A stretch of DNA of 64,000 bases, from contig CABULU010000002.1 in assembly GCA_902492505.1 (NCBI GenBank), positions 1 through 64,000 on the forward strand, read 5' to 3'. Positions 34,131-43,851 of this stretch are shown one piece after another. A program made the translations under genes and the position numbers. This DNA comes from an uncultured Eubacteriales bacterium (GTDB taxonomy: Bacteria > Bacillota > Clostridia > Oscillospirales > QAKW01). Each line of letters opens with the position of its first letter. Position 1 is the stretch's first letter. The notes under the pieces were generated by a model, which saw only the letters and a list, made by a program, of their open reading frames with translations, was not told where the DNA came from and did no database searches.

Positions 34131-34674
34131 GTATCCCGAAATCGAAGAAAAAATGAACAAGGCATTAAACGTTCTCAACGAGCAGCTGCATACGCTGAGA
34201 GCAGGCAGAGCTAATGCTGCCGTACTTGATAAGATACGAGTGGAGTACTACGGAAGCATGTCTAAAATCAGCGAGGTTGCCGCAGTCAGCGTGCCTGAGC
34301 CGAGAATGCTTGTTATTCAGCCGTGGGACGCTTCACTGATAAAAGAGATCGAAAAGGCTATTCAAACCTCTGATATAGGTATAAATCCCGCAAATGACGG
34401 AAAAGTTATCCGTTTAATTTTTCCCCAGCCGACAGAAGAACGTCGTAGAGAGCTTGTTAGGGATTCTAAAAAGTACGGTGAAGATGCAAAAATTGCCGTA
34501 AGAAACATCAGACGTGATTTTATTGAAAGATATAAGAAAATGCAGAAAAATAACGAGATAACCGAAGATGACCTGAAAGCGGTTGAAGCGGATATTCAAA
34601 AAATGACTGACAGCTTTACCAAAAATATAGACGCTGTTATTTCCGATAAGGAAAAGGAAATTATGGCTGTCTGA
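34120..34674 (+). CDS. frr: Ribosome recycling factor
   Basis: 184 residues from ATG 34120, chosen because AGGAGG sits 9 bases upstream and the product starts like other RRFs ([16 protein letters not shown]). The three-helix bundle and central beta domain are intact; [15 protein letters not shown] and [16 protein letters not shown] are hallmark segments. RRF splits post-termination ribosomes together with EF-G. It overlaps pyrH by 11 bases. Confidence 0.97.
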   Translation: MSNKYPEIEEKMNKALNVLNEQLHTLRAGRANAAVLDKIRVEYYGSMSKISEVAAVSVPEPRMLVIQPWDASLIKEIEKAIQTSDIGINPANDGKVIRLIFPQPTEERRRELVRDSKKYGEDAKIAVRNIRRDFIERYKKMQKNNEITEDDLKAVEADIQKMTDSFTKNIDAVISDKEKEIMAV

Positions 34675-34701
34675 TTTTGCAGCTTAAGGAGCGAAGTTTT
34701 A

Positions 34702-35439
34702 ATGCTCAAATCAGGAAGAGATGAAATCAAAGCGGACAGAAGCTGTCTGCCAAATCATGTTGGCATTATTATGGACGGTAACGGTCGCTGGGCAAAGAAA
34801 CGCGGATTGCCGCGTACCGCCGGACATGCGGTCGGCGTTAAAGTCTTTAAAAAGATTGTGTTTTATGCCAAGGATATGGGACTTAAAAATTTGACGGTTT
34901 TTGCATTCTCTTCGGAGAATTGGAAACGTCCCGAGCGTGAGATAAATAGGATAATGCAGCTCCTTGACCAAATGCTCGACGAGGCGCTTGAAGATTTTTT
35001 GAATCAGAAAGTACGTATACGGTTTTTGGGAGACAGGAGCCGCATCGGACAAAAGCTGCTTGAAAAGATGGAGCTTGTGACTAATTTGACTGCGCAATTT
35101 TCCGATACCACACTTTATATTGCGTTGAATTACGGCGGACGGCAGGAGATAGTTTTTGCCGCCCGCAAAATAGCTTTAGATTTGAAAAACGGTTTAATCA
35201 CTGAAAGTGATATTACTGTCGAAAATTTTGGCAAATATCTTTATTACGACGATTTGGAAAGTATAGATTTAGTAATACGTCCGAGCGGAGAACAGCGGTT
35301 ATCTAACTTTTTGCTTTGGCAGTCAGCATACGCTGAATTTTGGTACTCTGATGTGCTGTGGCCTGACTTTACACCCGAGCATCTTGAGCAGGCAATTTAT
35401 GACTATCAGCTGAGAAATAGGAGATTCGGAGGAATATGA
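34702..35439 (+). CDS. uppS: Isoprenyl transferase (undecaprenyl diphosphate synthase)
   Basis: 245 residues. GIIMDGNGRWAKKRGLPR holds the catalytic Asp and FPP-binding loop, followed by TVFAFSSENWKRP and the late RPSGEQRLSNFLLWQSAYAE motif. It makes the C55 carrier lipid precursor for peptidoglycan and teichoic acid. It overlaps cdsA by 4 bases and lies 27 bases after frr, behind AAGGAG. Confidence 0.96.
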   Translation: MLKSGRDEIKADRSCLPNHVGIIMDGNGRWAKKRGLPRTAGHAVGVKVFKKIVFYAKDMGLKNLTVFAFSSENWKRPEREINRIMQLLDQMLDEALEDFLNQKVRIRFLGDRSRIGQKLLEKMELVTNLTAQFSDTTLYIALNYGGRQEIVFAARKIALDLKNGLITESDITVENFGKYLYYDDLESIDLVIRPSGEQRLSNFLLWQSAYAEFWYSDVLWPDFTPEHLEQAIYDYQLRNRRFGGI

Positions 35440-36281
35440 AAAATTTTCTTACAAGACTTTTGACGTCGGTTTTAATATTGGCGATTTTTGGCGTTATGGT
35501 AATTGCATCGTTTCATCGTTATGTATTTGAGTTAACAGTATCACTGATTTCTATGATGTGTATTTACGAGGCTGTTAACGCTATAGGCTTTGCAAAGTGC
35601 AAGCGTTTTCTTGTGCCGAGCCTTATTTACGCTTTTTTTGTTCCGCTTTCCTTTCTGCTTGTTGAGCATATAAATAAAAGTCCGTATTATCTCATAATTA
35701 TCCTGACTTTTATTTATATGATTTCATTTATTCTCATATCGATGCTCAATTTTAATAAAATTAAGTTTAACGATGCTGCGACAATAATGTTTGTTTCGCT
35801 TGTCATAACCTGCTTTCTGTCAAACATAATATTGTTAAGACGGATGAATGAGCACGGACTGTTTTATATGCTGCTTGTTATAGTTTGTTTTTCATGGGCT
35901 ACGGATGTTTTTGCTTATCTTGTCGGCATGTGCATAGGCAAGCATAGATTTGCACCTAATATCAGTCCCAAAAAAACGATTGAGGGTTCGGTAGGCGGCA
36001 GTGTTATTTCGGTTGCGGTAACGTTTGCCGCTCTCATGATTTATAAAAACATTACCGGCGTATCCGTGAACTTCCCTTTGGCTTTAATCTATGCTCTGAT
36101 TTGTTCTATAGTAGGACAAATAGGTGATCTTGCGTTTTCATATATCAAGCGCAGCTATAAAATTAAGGATTTCGGTAATCTTCTTCCGGGACACGGCGGC
36201 GTTTTGGACAGACTGGACAGCTTGATTTTTCTGTCTCCGTTTTTCTATATGCTGATAACTTTTAAGGAATTTTTAGTTTAG
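35436..36281 (+). CDS. cdsA: Phosphatidate cytidylyltransferase
   Basis: 281 residues, about eight membrane helices. The CTP-transferase signature SPKKTIEGSVGG and the C-terminal GDLAFSYIKRSYKIKDFG with LLPGHGGVLDRLDSL are complete. CdsA makes CDP-diacylglycerol, the precursor of membrane phospholipids. Start overlaps uppS by 4 bases; dxr follows after 10 bases. Confidence 0.96.
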   Translation: MKNFLTRLLTSVLILAIFGVMVIASFHRYVFELTVSLISMMCIYEAVNAIGFAKCKRFLVPSLIYAFFVPLSFLLVEHINKSPYYLIIILTFIYMISFILISMLNFNKIKFNDAATIMFVSLVITCFLSNIILLRRMNEHGLFYMLLVIVCFSWATDVFAYLVGMCIGKHRFAPNISPKKTIEGSVGGSVISVAVTFAALMIYKNITGVSVNFPLALIYALICSIVGQIGDLAFSYIKRSYKIKDFGNLLPGHGGVLDRLDSLIFLSPFFYMLITFKEFLV

Positions 36282-36291
36282 GTAAAAAATT

Positions 36292-37437
36292 ATGACTACT
36301 GTTTCCATTCTCGGTTCAACAGGTTCGATCGGCAGACAGACTCTTGATGTCTGCCGAGATTTAAATATCAAGGTAAATGCAATCTGTGCATGTAAAAATA
36401 TAGACTTATTGGAGCGTCAGGCGCGTGAATTTAATGTAAAGCTTGTAAGTGTCTATGATAATACTGTGTACGGTGAGCTTAAAAGCCGCCTCGCGGATAC
36501 CAACGTGTGCGTCATGTGCGGCTATGAGGGAAACATTGCAGTAGCTGAGTTTGCCGGCAGCCAGACGGTTATAGCGGCGATGTCAGGCATGATTGGTCTT
36601 ATTCCGACTATTGCCGCTGTCAAAGCGTCAAAACGTATTGGGATTGCTAACAAGGAAACACTCGTATGCGCAGGTCATATAATTATGCCGCTTGCAAGGG
36701 AGCATCATGCTCAGATAATACCTGTTGATTCGGAACACAGTGCTATTTTTCAGTGTCTTAACGGCAGAGCGGGTAATAAAATCAGGAAAATAATGCTGAC
36801 AGCGTCAGGCGGTCCTTTTTACGGAAAGAATAGAAATGAGCTTGAAAACGTAAGAAAGGAGGATGCCTTGCGCCATCCCAATTGGTCAATGGGTCCTAAA
36901 ATCACTATCGACAGCGCTACTCTTATGAACAAGGGGCTTGAGATGATTGAAGCCAAATGGCTTTTTGATATTGATATAGATGATATAGAGGTTCTTATAC
37001 ACAGAGAGAGTATTATTCATTCCGCTGTGGAATTTGAAGATAATTCAGTAATAGCTCAGCTCAGTGTACCTCAGATGTATCTGCCTATAAAATATGCGCT
37101 GACTTATCCTAAACGCGTCGCAAGCGGTTCTCACAGCTTGTCTCTTGCCGGAAAAACACTGCATTTTGACTTTCCGGACAGACAGAATTTCAGATGTTTG
37201 GATCTTGCGGTTTCCGCCTCAAAGCTCGGCGGTTTTTACCCGGCAATCATGAACGCTGCAAACGAACAGGCAGTCGCGCTTTTTTTAAATAATAAAATTA
37301 AGTTCCTTGAAATAGCGGATATAATTGAAAAGTCAATTAATGGTATAAAATATACGGCAGATATAGATGACATAAATGCCGTAATCAAAGCGGATAGGAT
37401 TACACGCCGCTTTGTTTTAAATATGGTAGGAGAGTAA
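36292..37437 (+). CDS. dxr: 1-deoxy-D-xylulose-5-phosphate reductoisomerase
   Basis: 381 residues. NADPH-binding GSTGSIGRQTLDV near the start, NKETLVCAG, the metal and substrate motif VDSEHSAIFQCL, LTASGGPF and HPNWSMGPKITIDSATLMNKGLE-type segment are all clear. First committed step of the MEP isoprenoid pathway. IspG of the same pathway is encoded two genes downstream, with the rseP-like gene between them, as usual in Firmicutes. Confidence 0.97.
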   Translation: MTTVSILGSTGSIGRQTLDVCRDLNIKVNAICACKNIDLLERQAREFNVKLVSVYDNTVYGELKSRLADTNVCVMCGYEGNIAVAEFAGSQTVIAAMSGMIGLIPTIAAVKASKRIGIANKETLVCAGHIIMPLAREHHAQIIPVDSEHSAIFQCLNGRAGNKIRKIMLTASGGPFYGKNRNELENVRKEDALRHPNWSMGPKITIDSATLMNKGLEMIEAKWLFDIDIDDIEVLIHRESIIHSAVEFEDNSVIAQLSVPQMYLPIKYALTYPKRVASGSHSLSLAGKTLHFDFPDRQNFRCLDLAVSASKLGGFYPAIMNAANEQAVALFLNNKIKFLEIADIIEKSINGIKYTADIDDINAVIKADRITRRFVLNMVGE

Positions 37438-37440
37438 ATC

Positions 37441-38478
37441 ATGCAGATTTTACAGACAGTTTTATACATCGTTGTTACATTGCTTGTATTCGGTGTTTTG
37501 ATTTTAGCACACGAGGCGGGACATTTCTTTGTTGCCAAGGCATGCAAGGTTAAGATTAATGAATTCTCAATAGGTATGGGTCCGGCTGTTTTTAAAAAGC
37601 AGGGAAAGGAGACCCTTTACAGCATTCGCGCACTGCCTATCGGAGGATATGTCCAGATGGACGGCGAGGACGGCGACGGCACCGATGAAAATTCATTTAA
37701 TAAAAAGCCGTACTGGCAACGGTTTCTTGTTCTTGTCACAGGCGCTTTTATGAATATATTATTAGGATTTATCCTGATTTGCATAATAAATTCTTTTTCA
37801 AAGCTGATGCCTACTACGGTTATAGCTAAGTTTGACGACGGCGCCGTTTCGGCGCAAAGCGGCTTGAAAGAAAACGATAAGATTTTGAAAATCAATAATT
37901 ACGGGGTAAACAGTTATCTTGATATTACTTACGGTCTGGCAACAGCGGGTACAGAACCTGTATCTGTCACGGTAGAGCGTGATGGTGAAACTGTTGTGTT
38001 AAACAATGTTCAATTTCCCGTTGCGCAGGATGATAACGTAGGAGAATACTTAACGCTTGACTTTATGGTATTTGGTAAACATCCGTCATTTTTAAGTACG
38101 GTTAAATATTCGTTTGATTGGACAGTTTCAATTTCCAAATCTATTTATTCGTTTTTCGGTACTTTGTTTACAGGCCAGGCGGATTTAAACCAGATATCCG
38201 GTCCGGTAGGTACTACAACGGCTATCGGTGAAAGCGTAAAGGTTGGGCTGGACTCACTTTTACTTGTTGTGGCTTTAATATCCATTAATCTGGGAATAGT
38301 GAATCTTTTGCCGTTTCCCGCACTTGACGGCGGTCGTATCCTGTTTCTCGCAATCGAGGCTATACGCAGAAAACCTATAAGCCAGAAAGTCGAATATGCC
38401 GTTAATGCGACTGGGCTGCTACTTTTACTTGCACTTATGGCTGTAATTACTATAAAGGATGTAATACATTTATTTTAA
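37441..38478 (+). CDS. rseP: Site-2-type intramembrane metalloprotease RseP/RasP
   Basis: 345 residues. The zinc motif HEAGHF is at about residues 24-29 in helix 1. A PDZ domain (about 120-205, DDGAVSAQSGLKENDKI) is followed by the C-terminal LLPFPALDGGR motif (N/LPxPALDG) with the third zinc ligand. RasP cleaves anti-sigma factors and leftover signal peptides in the membrane. It starts 3 bases after dxr. The symbol is used in the broad family sense. Confidence 0.93.
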   Translation: MQILQTVLYIVVTLLVFGVLILAHEAGHFFVAKACKVKINEFSIGMGPAVFKKQGKETLYSIRALPIGGYVQMDGEDGDGTDENSFNKKPYWQRFLVLVTGAFMNILLGFILICIINSFSKLMPTTVIAKFDDGAVSAQSGLKENDKILKINNYGVNSYLDITYGLATAGTEPVSVTVERDGETVVLNNVQFPVAQDDNVGEYLTLDFMVFGKHPSFLSTVKYSFDWTVSISKSIYSFFGTLFTGQADLNQISGPVGTTTAIGESVKVGLDSLLLVVALISINLGIVNLLPFPALDGGRILFLAIEAIRRKPISQKVEYAVNATGLLLLLALMAVITIKDVIHLF

Positions 38479-38497
38479 ATTTAAGGAAATATAAGCT

Positions 38498-39532
38498 TTG
38501 AAAACTGTTAAAATCGGAAATTTAATTTTGGGTGATAAACGCGAGATTTATGTTCAGTCTATGCTGTCTACACGCAGAGACGATATCGACGGCGCCATAT
38601 TGCAGGCAAAGAATCTGGAAGCCGCAGGCTGCCGCATACTAAGGCTTGCAGTTCCCGACATTGATTCCGTAAATACTGTATATGCACTAAAAAAAAATAT
38701 AGGAATGCCGATAGTGGCAGATATACATTTTGATTATAAGCTTGCCCTTGAATGTGTGGCGGCCGGTGTTGATAAGATACGAATAAATCCCGGTAATATA
38801 GGCAATGACGAAAAAGTTCATGCAGTTGCACGTGCATGTTCTACAGCAGGAGTGCCAATACGTATTGGTGTGAACGGCGGTTCGCTTGAAAAAAAAATTC
38901 TCGCAAAATACGGAGGACCGACTGAAAAAGCACTTGTTGAAAGCGCTCTTTATCATGTATCGCTGCTTGAAAAATTTGACTTTGACGATATAGTTATTTC
39001 CATTAAATCATCTGATGTAAAGACTATGATAAACGCTTACAGAAGCTTAGCATCATTATGTGATTATCCTTTGCATCTCGGTGTTACCGAAGCGGGAACT
39101 TACAAAATGGGCGTTATTAAAAACGCGATAGGTATAGGCGCACTTCTTGCAGACGGCATTGGTGATACGATCCGTGTTTCACTGACTGCGGAGCCAGTGC
39201 TTGAGGTAAAAGCAGGATATGATATACTGCGTGCTCTCGGTCTCTGCAAAACTAATGTTCAGTTTATATCCTGTCCGACCTGCGGAAGATGCCAGATTGA
39301 TCTTATACCGCTTGCCGAAAGAATAGAAGCAGCCCTTGAGGGCTGCAAGAAAAATATTAAGGTTGCTGTCATGGGATGTGCAGTCAACGGTCCGGGGGAA
39401 GCGCGTGAAGCGGATATAGGCATTGCCGGAGGCCGTGATGAAGGGCTTATATTTAAAAAGGGTGAAATTCTGAGGAAAGTGCCTTACGACAGGCTTTTTG
39501 ATGAATTTATGAAGGAAATAGATAAATTATAG
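38498..39532 (+). CDS. ispG: 4-hydroxy-3-methylbut-2-en-1-yl diphosphate synthase (flavodoxin)
   Basis: 344 residues, start TTG 38498 behind AAGGAA. QSMLSTRRDDIDG opens the TIM-barrel; the C-terminal Fe-S domain has SCPTCGRC and MGCAVNGPGEA, supplying the cluster Cys ligands. IspG makes HMBPP in the MEP pathway, acting after Dxr. Small-form bacterial IspG of normal length. Confidence 0.96.
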   Translation: MKTVKIGNLILGDKREIYVQSMLSTRRDDIDGAILQAKNLEAAGCRILRLAVPDIDSVNTVYALKKNIGMPIVADIHFDYKLALECVAAGVDKIRINPGNIGNDEKVHAVARACSTAGVPIRIGVNGGSLEKKILAKYGGPTEKALVESALYHVSLLEKFDFDDIVISIKSSDVKTMINAYRSLASLCDYPLHLGVTEAGTYKMGVIKNAIGIGALLADGIGDTIRVSLTAEPVLEVKAGYDILRALGLCKTNVQFISCPTCGRCQIDLIPLAERIEAALEGCKKNIKVAVMGCAVNGPGEAREADIGIAGGRDEGLIFKKGEILRKVPYDRLFDEFMKEIDKL

Positions 39533-39554
39533 GATAATTTAACAGGTAATATAA

Positions 39555-40346
39555 ATGGCTGATAAACAACTTCTCGCATTGTTTAAACGTTGCGAGTTTG
39601 ATAAAAATGAAAAATTGCTTTACAATGACGCAAAAGTAACTCGTGTTGCCGCAAATACTCAATACAGAAAGCTAAAGGTTGACATAACTTTCTCGCGTTA
39701 TGTCAACTTCAGCAATTTTTTATCCTTTGTCGACAAGGTTAAGCGCGTATACGATTTATCTTCTTTTGATGTGAATTATCGCTATGAAGGGGTAGATTTT
39801 ATACCCGAACATTGGGACGATCTTATTCAGGAAGTAAAATTCAAAAATCCGGCTGCAAACGGTTTCCTTAATGATTCTGATTTTAAAATCGAAGACGGAA
39901 AAATAGTAGTCTCCATTTTGCACGGCGGTATAGAACTCTTAAATGAAATGAATGTTTCGCGCGAAATATCCGAAATTTTCAGACAGAGATACGGAATTAC
40001 ATATAAGGTGGAATTTAATTTAAAAAACAATATAAGTGCATTCCCCGAGAGCAGCTTTTATACAAGTGAGAATGTTCCCATACCGCCGCCTCCCAAAATG
40101 AGTGATAATGATTTTAGACGTGAAAGCAAATTTCAGAGTAATGGTGTTTCTATTAGAAGACCATCTTCAATGGAGCCCTTAAAGGTTACAACTCCGTTCA
40201 ATGTTGACGAACAATCGCTTGTTCTTGGAAAAAAAATAGGCAATAATTTTGTTTTGCTAAAGGATACCGGCGATACATATTTATCGGGTGTGACTGTTGT
40301 CGGTCAAATTTTTAAATATGATTCAAAGCCAACTTTTGATAAATAA
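39555..40346 (+). CDS. polC: DNA polymerase III PolC, N-terminal part (split by apparent frameshift)
   Basis: 264 residues forming the N-terminal domains of PolC up to the start of the OB-fold. The last in-frame words, VTVVGQIFKYDSK, begin the OB domain, but the frame stops at TAA (40344-40346). The OB strand continues in the next frame (KQCFIYLYDTTNS) at the start of the following fragment. The 50-base overlap of the two frames and the missing OB strand show one gene interrupted by a single extra base around 40330-40346. On its own this fragment would not be a polymerase. It starts 22 bases after ispG. Confidence 0.85.
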   Translation: MADKQLLALFKRCEFDKNEKLLYNDAKVTRVAANTQYRKLKVDITFSRYVNFSNFLSFVDKVKRVYDLSSFDVNYRYEGVDFIPEHWDDLIQEVKFKNPAANGFLNDSDFKIEDGKIVVSILHGGIELLNEMNVSREISEIFRQRYGITYKVEFNLKNNISAFPESSFYTSENVPIPPPPKMSDNDFRRESKFQSNGVSIRRPSSMEPLKVTTPFNVDEQSLVLGKKIGNNFVLLKDTGDTYLSGVTVVGQIFKYDSKPTFDK

Positions 40347-43300
40347 GCAGTGTTTTATATATCTCTATGACACGACAAATTCTATCGTGGTTAAACTGAC
40401 AATTCCTATGGATAAGGCTGATGAAGTCGAAAGTGAGTTTAAGGCTGGAAAATGTATTGCGGTTACGGGTGATATAACTTACGATAAATATGAGGAAGAT
40501 TATATTCTCAGCGCTAAGGCGATAGCACGTGCATCACGTATTTACCGCACCGATGAATCGGAGCAAAAGCGTGTTGAATTGCATCTGCATACCAACATGT
40601 CTTCAATGGACGCTACCAACGATATCAGTGATTTTGTCAGCGCTGCTGCTTCATGGGGGCATACGGCGATAGCGCTTACCGATCACGGAAGCCTTCAGGC
40701 ATACCCTGCGGCTCAGTCTGCGGCAAAGAAGAACAACATCAAACTTATTTACGGCGTCGAGGGATATCTTGTCGACGACTGTCTGCATGACGAATATATT
40801 GTTTTTGACATCGAAACAACCGGACTTAAAGCACATGAAGAAAAAATAACGGAAATCGGAGCATGCCGTGTACGAGACGGAAATATAGTTGATGAATTTC
40901 AGTCTTTTGTAAATCCCGGAAAACATATTCCCGGGGAAATAACCGAACTTACAGGTATTACCGATGAAATGGTAAAGAATGCGCCGTTCATTGATGAAGT
41001 TTTGCGGAAATTTATCGAATTTTGCGGTGACGCCCCTACGCTGGTGGCGCATAATTCGAAATTTGACTGCTCGTTTATAGATGTCGCATGTCAGGAGAAT
41101 GATATTCGCTTTATTTACCGTCAAATTGATACGGTTCCTTTATGCAGAAAGGCATTCCCGGAACTTGACAAGGTAAAGCTCAATATGGTTGCTCAGCATC
41201 TTGGATTTAATGAGTTTAATCATCACCGTGCAATAGATGACGCAAAAATGTTGGCAAAAATTTTTATTGTATTATGCAAAAAAGGTGTAGTAAAAGTTCC
41301 GGGCGGATGTCGACCTAATCCTGATTTTAATTATAAGTCAAAAGAAAATCATAGGTATCATATTATACTTTTGGTTAAAAATAAAAAAGGACTTAAAAAT
41401 CTTTATAAGTTGGTCACTTTTTCTGAAATAAATCATTTTTACCGCAGACCTCTGATGTACAGAAGTGAAATTGCCAAGCTGCGTGACGGATTGATTGTCG
41501 GAAGTGCATGTGAAGCCGGTGAGCTTTACAGAACTGTTCTTGCCGGAGCAAACGAAAATGATTGCTCTGTTGTCGCATCATTTTATGATTTTATGGAAAT
41601 TCAGCCGTTGGGCAATAACATGCATCTTATGCGAGAGGGATATGTTGACAGCATAGAAGCTCTTCAGCAGATAAATATTAAAATCATAAAGATTGCCGAT
41701 AAGCTCGGCAAGCCGATTGTAGCAACAGGAGACGTACATTTTCTTAATAAAGAAGATGAGTGCTTTAGACGTATTCTTATGGCAGGTCAGGGGTTTTCGG
41801 ACGCCGATACACAGCCTCCGCTGTATTTCAGAACAACTGATGAAATGCTAAAGGAGTTTGCCTATTTAGGTGAAACGGAGGCAAGACGAGTTGTTATAGA
41901 CAACACCAATGCAGTAGCCGACATGGTTGAGAATCTGACGCCTATACCGGACGGAATGCATGCGCCGGAGCTTGAGGGTTGCGAGCAGGAGCTTCGGGAT
42001 ATTGCTATTTCTAACTGTAAACGGTTGTACGGTGATCCTATTCCCGAATATGTTGAAAAGCGGCTGACAAGAGAGCTTGATTCTATCATTAATAACGGTT
42101 ATGCCGTTATGTATATGATAGCTCAAAAGCTTGTAAAGAAATCGAATGACGACGGTTTTTCAGTCGGCTCACGTGGTTCGGTAGGCTCGTCCTTTGTCGC
42201 GTCAATGGTTGGAATTTCTGAAGTTAATCCGCTTGTTCCGCACTACCTCTGTCCGAAATGTCAGTATAGTGAATTCTTTCATGACGGTTCGGTCGGCTCG
42301 GGCTTTGACCTGCCGGATAAGGATTGTCCTAAATGCGGTGCAAGGCTTAAAACCGACGGTCATGATATACCGTTTGAAACCTTTCTCGGATTTAAAGGAG
42401 ATAAGGTTCCTGATATCGATCTGAATTTTTCCGGTATATATCAAGGAAAAGCACATAAGTATGTTGAAGAGCTTTTCGGTGAAGGTTATGTTTTCAAAGC
42501 CGGTACGATAGGCACACTTGCAGACAAAACAGCTTACGGCTTTGTAAAAAAGTATCTTGAATCAAAGGAAATCGTCTGTAACAAAGCGGAGATACAAAGA
42601 CTTGTTGAGGGGTGTATCGGTGTGAGACGCACCACAGGTCAGCACCCCGGCGGTATGGTTGTTATACCTAAAAAATACAGCGTATATGATTTTTGCCCTA
42701 TTCAGCACCCTGCCGATGATCAGACAAGCGATATACTGACAACGCACTTTGATTTCCATTCGCTTCATGATACAATACTTAAGCTCGATATTCTCGGACA
42801 TGATGTGCCTACAATGCTTAAATATCTGAATGATATTCAAGATATGCAGTTTGAAGATATACCGATGAACGACAAAGACGTTTACAGTCTTCTTACAAGT
42901 CCCAAAAAACTCGGTGTTTCTCCTCAAGATATAAATTGTGAAACCGGTACTCTGGCTTTACCCGAAATGGGTACCAACTTTGTACGTCAGATGATGATGG
43001 AAGCGAAACCACAGAATTTTTCGGATCTTTTGCAGATTTCAGGTCTTTCACACGGTACAAATGTGTGGACCGATAATGCTCAGGAGCTTATAAAGCAGGG
43101 AATATGCGATATCAGTCAGGTTATTGGTACACGTGATAATATTATGGTTTATCTGATCCACAAGGGTCTTGACAGCAGTTTGGCGTTCAAAATCATGGAA
43201 ATTGTGCGTAAGGGCAACGCTACTAAATTTCTTACCGAAGATATGATAGCGGAAATGAAAAAGCATGATGTTCCCGATTGGTATATCGATTCGTGTATGA

Positions 43301-43836
43301 AGATAAAGTATATGTTTCCAAAAGCGCATGCGGCAGCATATGTTATTTCTGCAATGAGGCTGGGCTGGTACAAAATAAACCGACCTTTGGAATTTTATAC
43401 TGTATATTTTACGGTTCGTCCTGACGGATTTAACGCAGTTGACGTAATGAAAGGGAAGAATTATCTCAGTGATTTGATAAATAAGCTCCAGTCTCAGGGC
43501 AAGCTAAAGCAAAAGGACGCGGAGATTGTAACTACATATCAGATTGTTATTGAGGCACTTGCACGCGGAATTGAATTTCTTCCCGTTGATGTATATAAAT
43601 CGGAGGCTTTTGACTTTAAGATTGAGAACGGAAAAATAAGAATGCCTTTTTCAGTATTCAGCGGAGTCGGCGGCAGTGCAGCTGAGAATATAGTAAAATC
43701 ACGCGAAGGCGGTCCTTACATATCCCAGGAAGAATTCAGAACACGTTCAGGCGTGTCAGTAAGTGTTATGGAAATGTTTGATGAGGCGGGTGTTTTCGGC
43801 GATATACCGAAAACAAGCCAGCTATCTCTGTTTTGA
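40297..43836 (+). CDS. polC: DNA polymerase III PolC, main part (split by apparent frameshift)
   Basis: 1179 residues: remainder of the OB-fold, PHP domain (VELHLHTNMSSMDATN, TDHGSL), inserted DEDD exonuclease (VFDIETTGLKAHEEKITEIGA, LVAHNSKFDCSFID, HRAIDDAKMLAKI), then the C-family palm and fingers with GSRGSVGSSFVA, zinc-binding CPKC..CPKCGAR, VPDIDLNFSGIYQGKAH (palm Asp pair) and the C-terminal domains. Joined to the upstream fragment it gives about 1427 residues, the normal PolC length. PolC is the main leading-strand replicase of low-GC Firmicutes and is essential in Bacillus, so a sequence error is the likeliest reason for the split. The nominal start is not a real one. murB follows after 15 bases. 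Confidence 0.95.
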   Translation: MSVKFLNMIQSQLLINKQCFIYLYDTTNSIVVKLTIPMDKADEVESEFKAGKCIAVTGDITYDKYEEDYILSAKAIARASRIYRTDESEQKRVELHLHTNMSSMDATNDISDFVSAAASWGHTAIALTDHGSLQAYPAAQSAAKKNNIKLIYGVEGYLVDDCLHDEYIVFDIETTGLKAHEEKITEIGACRVRDGNIVDEFQSFVNPGKHIPGEITELTGITDEMVKNAPFIDEVLRKFIEFCGDAPTLVAHNSKFDCSFIDVACQENDIRFIYRQIDTVPLCRKAFPELDKVKLNMVAQHLGFNEFNHHRAIDDAKMLAKIFIVLCKKGVVKVPGGCRPNPDFNYKSKENHRYHIILLVKNKKGLKNLYKLVTFSEINHFYRRPLMYRSEIAKLRDGLIVGSACEAGELYRTVLAGANENDCSVVASFYDFMEIQPLGNNMHLMREGYVDSIEALQQINIKIIKIADKLGKPIVATGDVHFLNKEDECFRRILMAGQGFSDADTQPPLYFRTTDEMLKEFAYLGETEARRVVIDNTNAVADMVENLTPIPDGMHAPELEGCEQELRDIAISNCKRLYGDPIPEYVEKRLTRELDSIINNGYAVMYMIAQKLVKKSNDDGFSVGSRGSVGSSFVASMVGISEVNPLVPHYLCPKCQYSEFFHDGSVGSGFDLPDKDCPKCGARLKTDGHDIPFETFLGFKGDKVPDIDLNFSGIYQGKAHKYVEELFGEGYVFKAGTIGTLADKTAYGFVKKYLESKEIVCNKAEIQRLVEGCIGVRRTTGQHPGGMVVIPKKYSVYDFCPIQHPADDQTSDILTTHFDFHSLHDTILKLDILGHDVPTMLKYLNDIQDMQFEDIPMNDKDVYSLLTSPKKLGVSPQDINCETGTLALPEMGTNFVRQMMMEAKPQNFSDLLQISGLSHGTNVWTDNAQELIKQGICDISQVIGTRDNIMVYLIHKGLDSSLAFKIMEIVRKGNATKFLTEDMIAEMKKHDVPDWYIDSCMKIKYMFPKAHAAAYVISAMRLGWYKINRPLEFYTVYFTVRPDGFNAVDVMKGKNYLSDLINKLQSQGKLKQKDAEIVTTYQIVIEALARGIEFLPVDVYKSEAFDFKIENGKIRMPFSVFSGVGGSAAENIVKSREGGPYISQEEFRTRSGVSVSVMEMFDEAGVFGDIPKTSQLSLF

Positions 43837-43851
43837 TTTGGAGTTGTTTTA

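Noticed and set aside
40330..40350. Programmed +1 frameshift in polC
   Set aside because: No known slippery site such as CTT-TGA-C is present and two other genes carry similar indels, so error is favoured; kept as a finding for checking.
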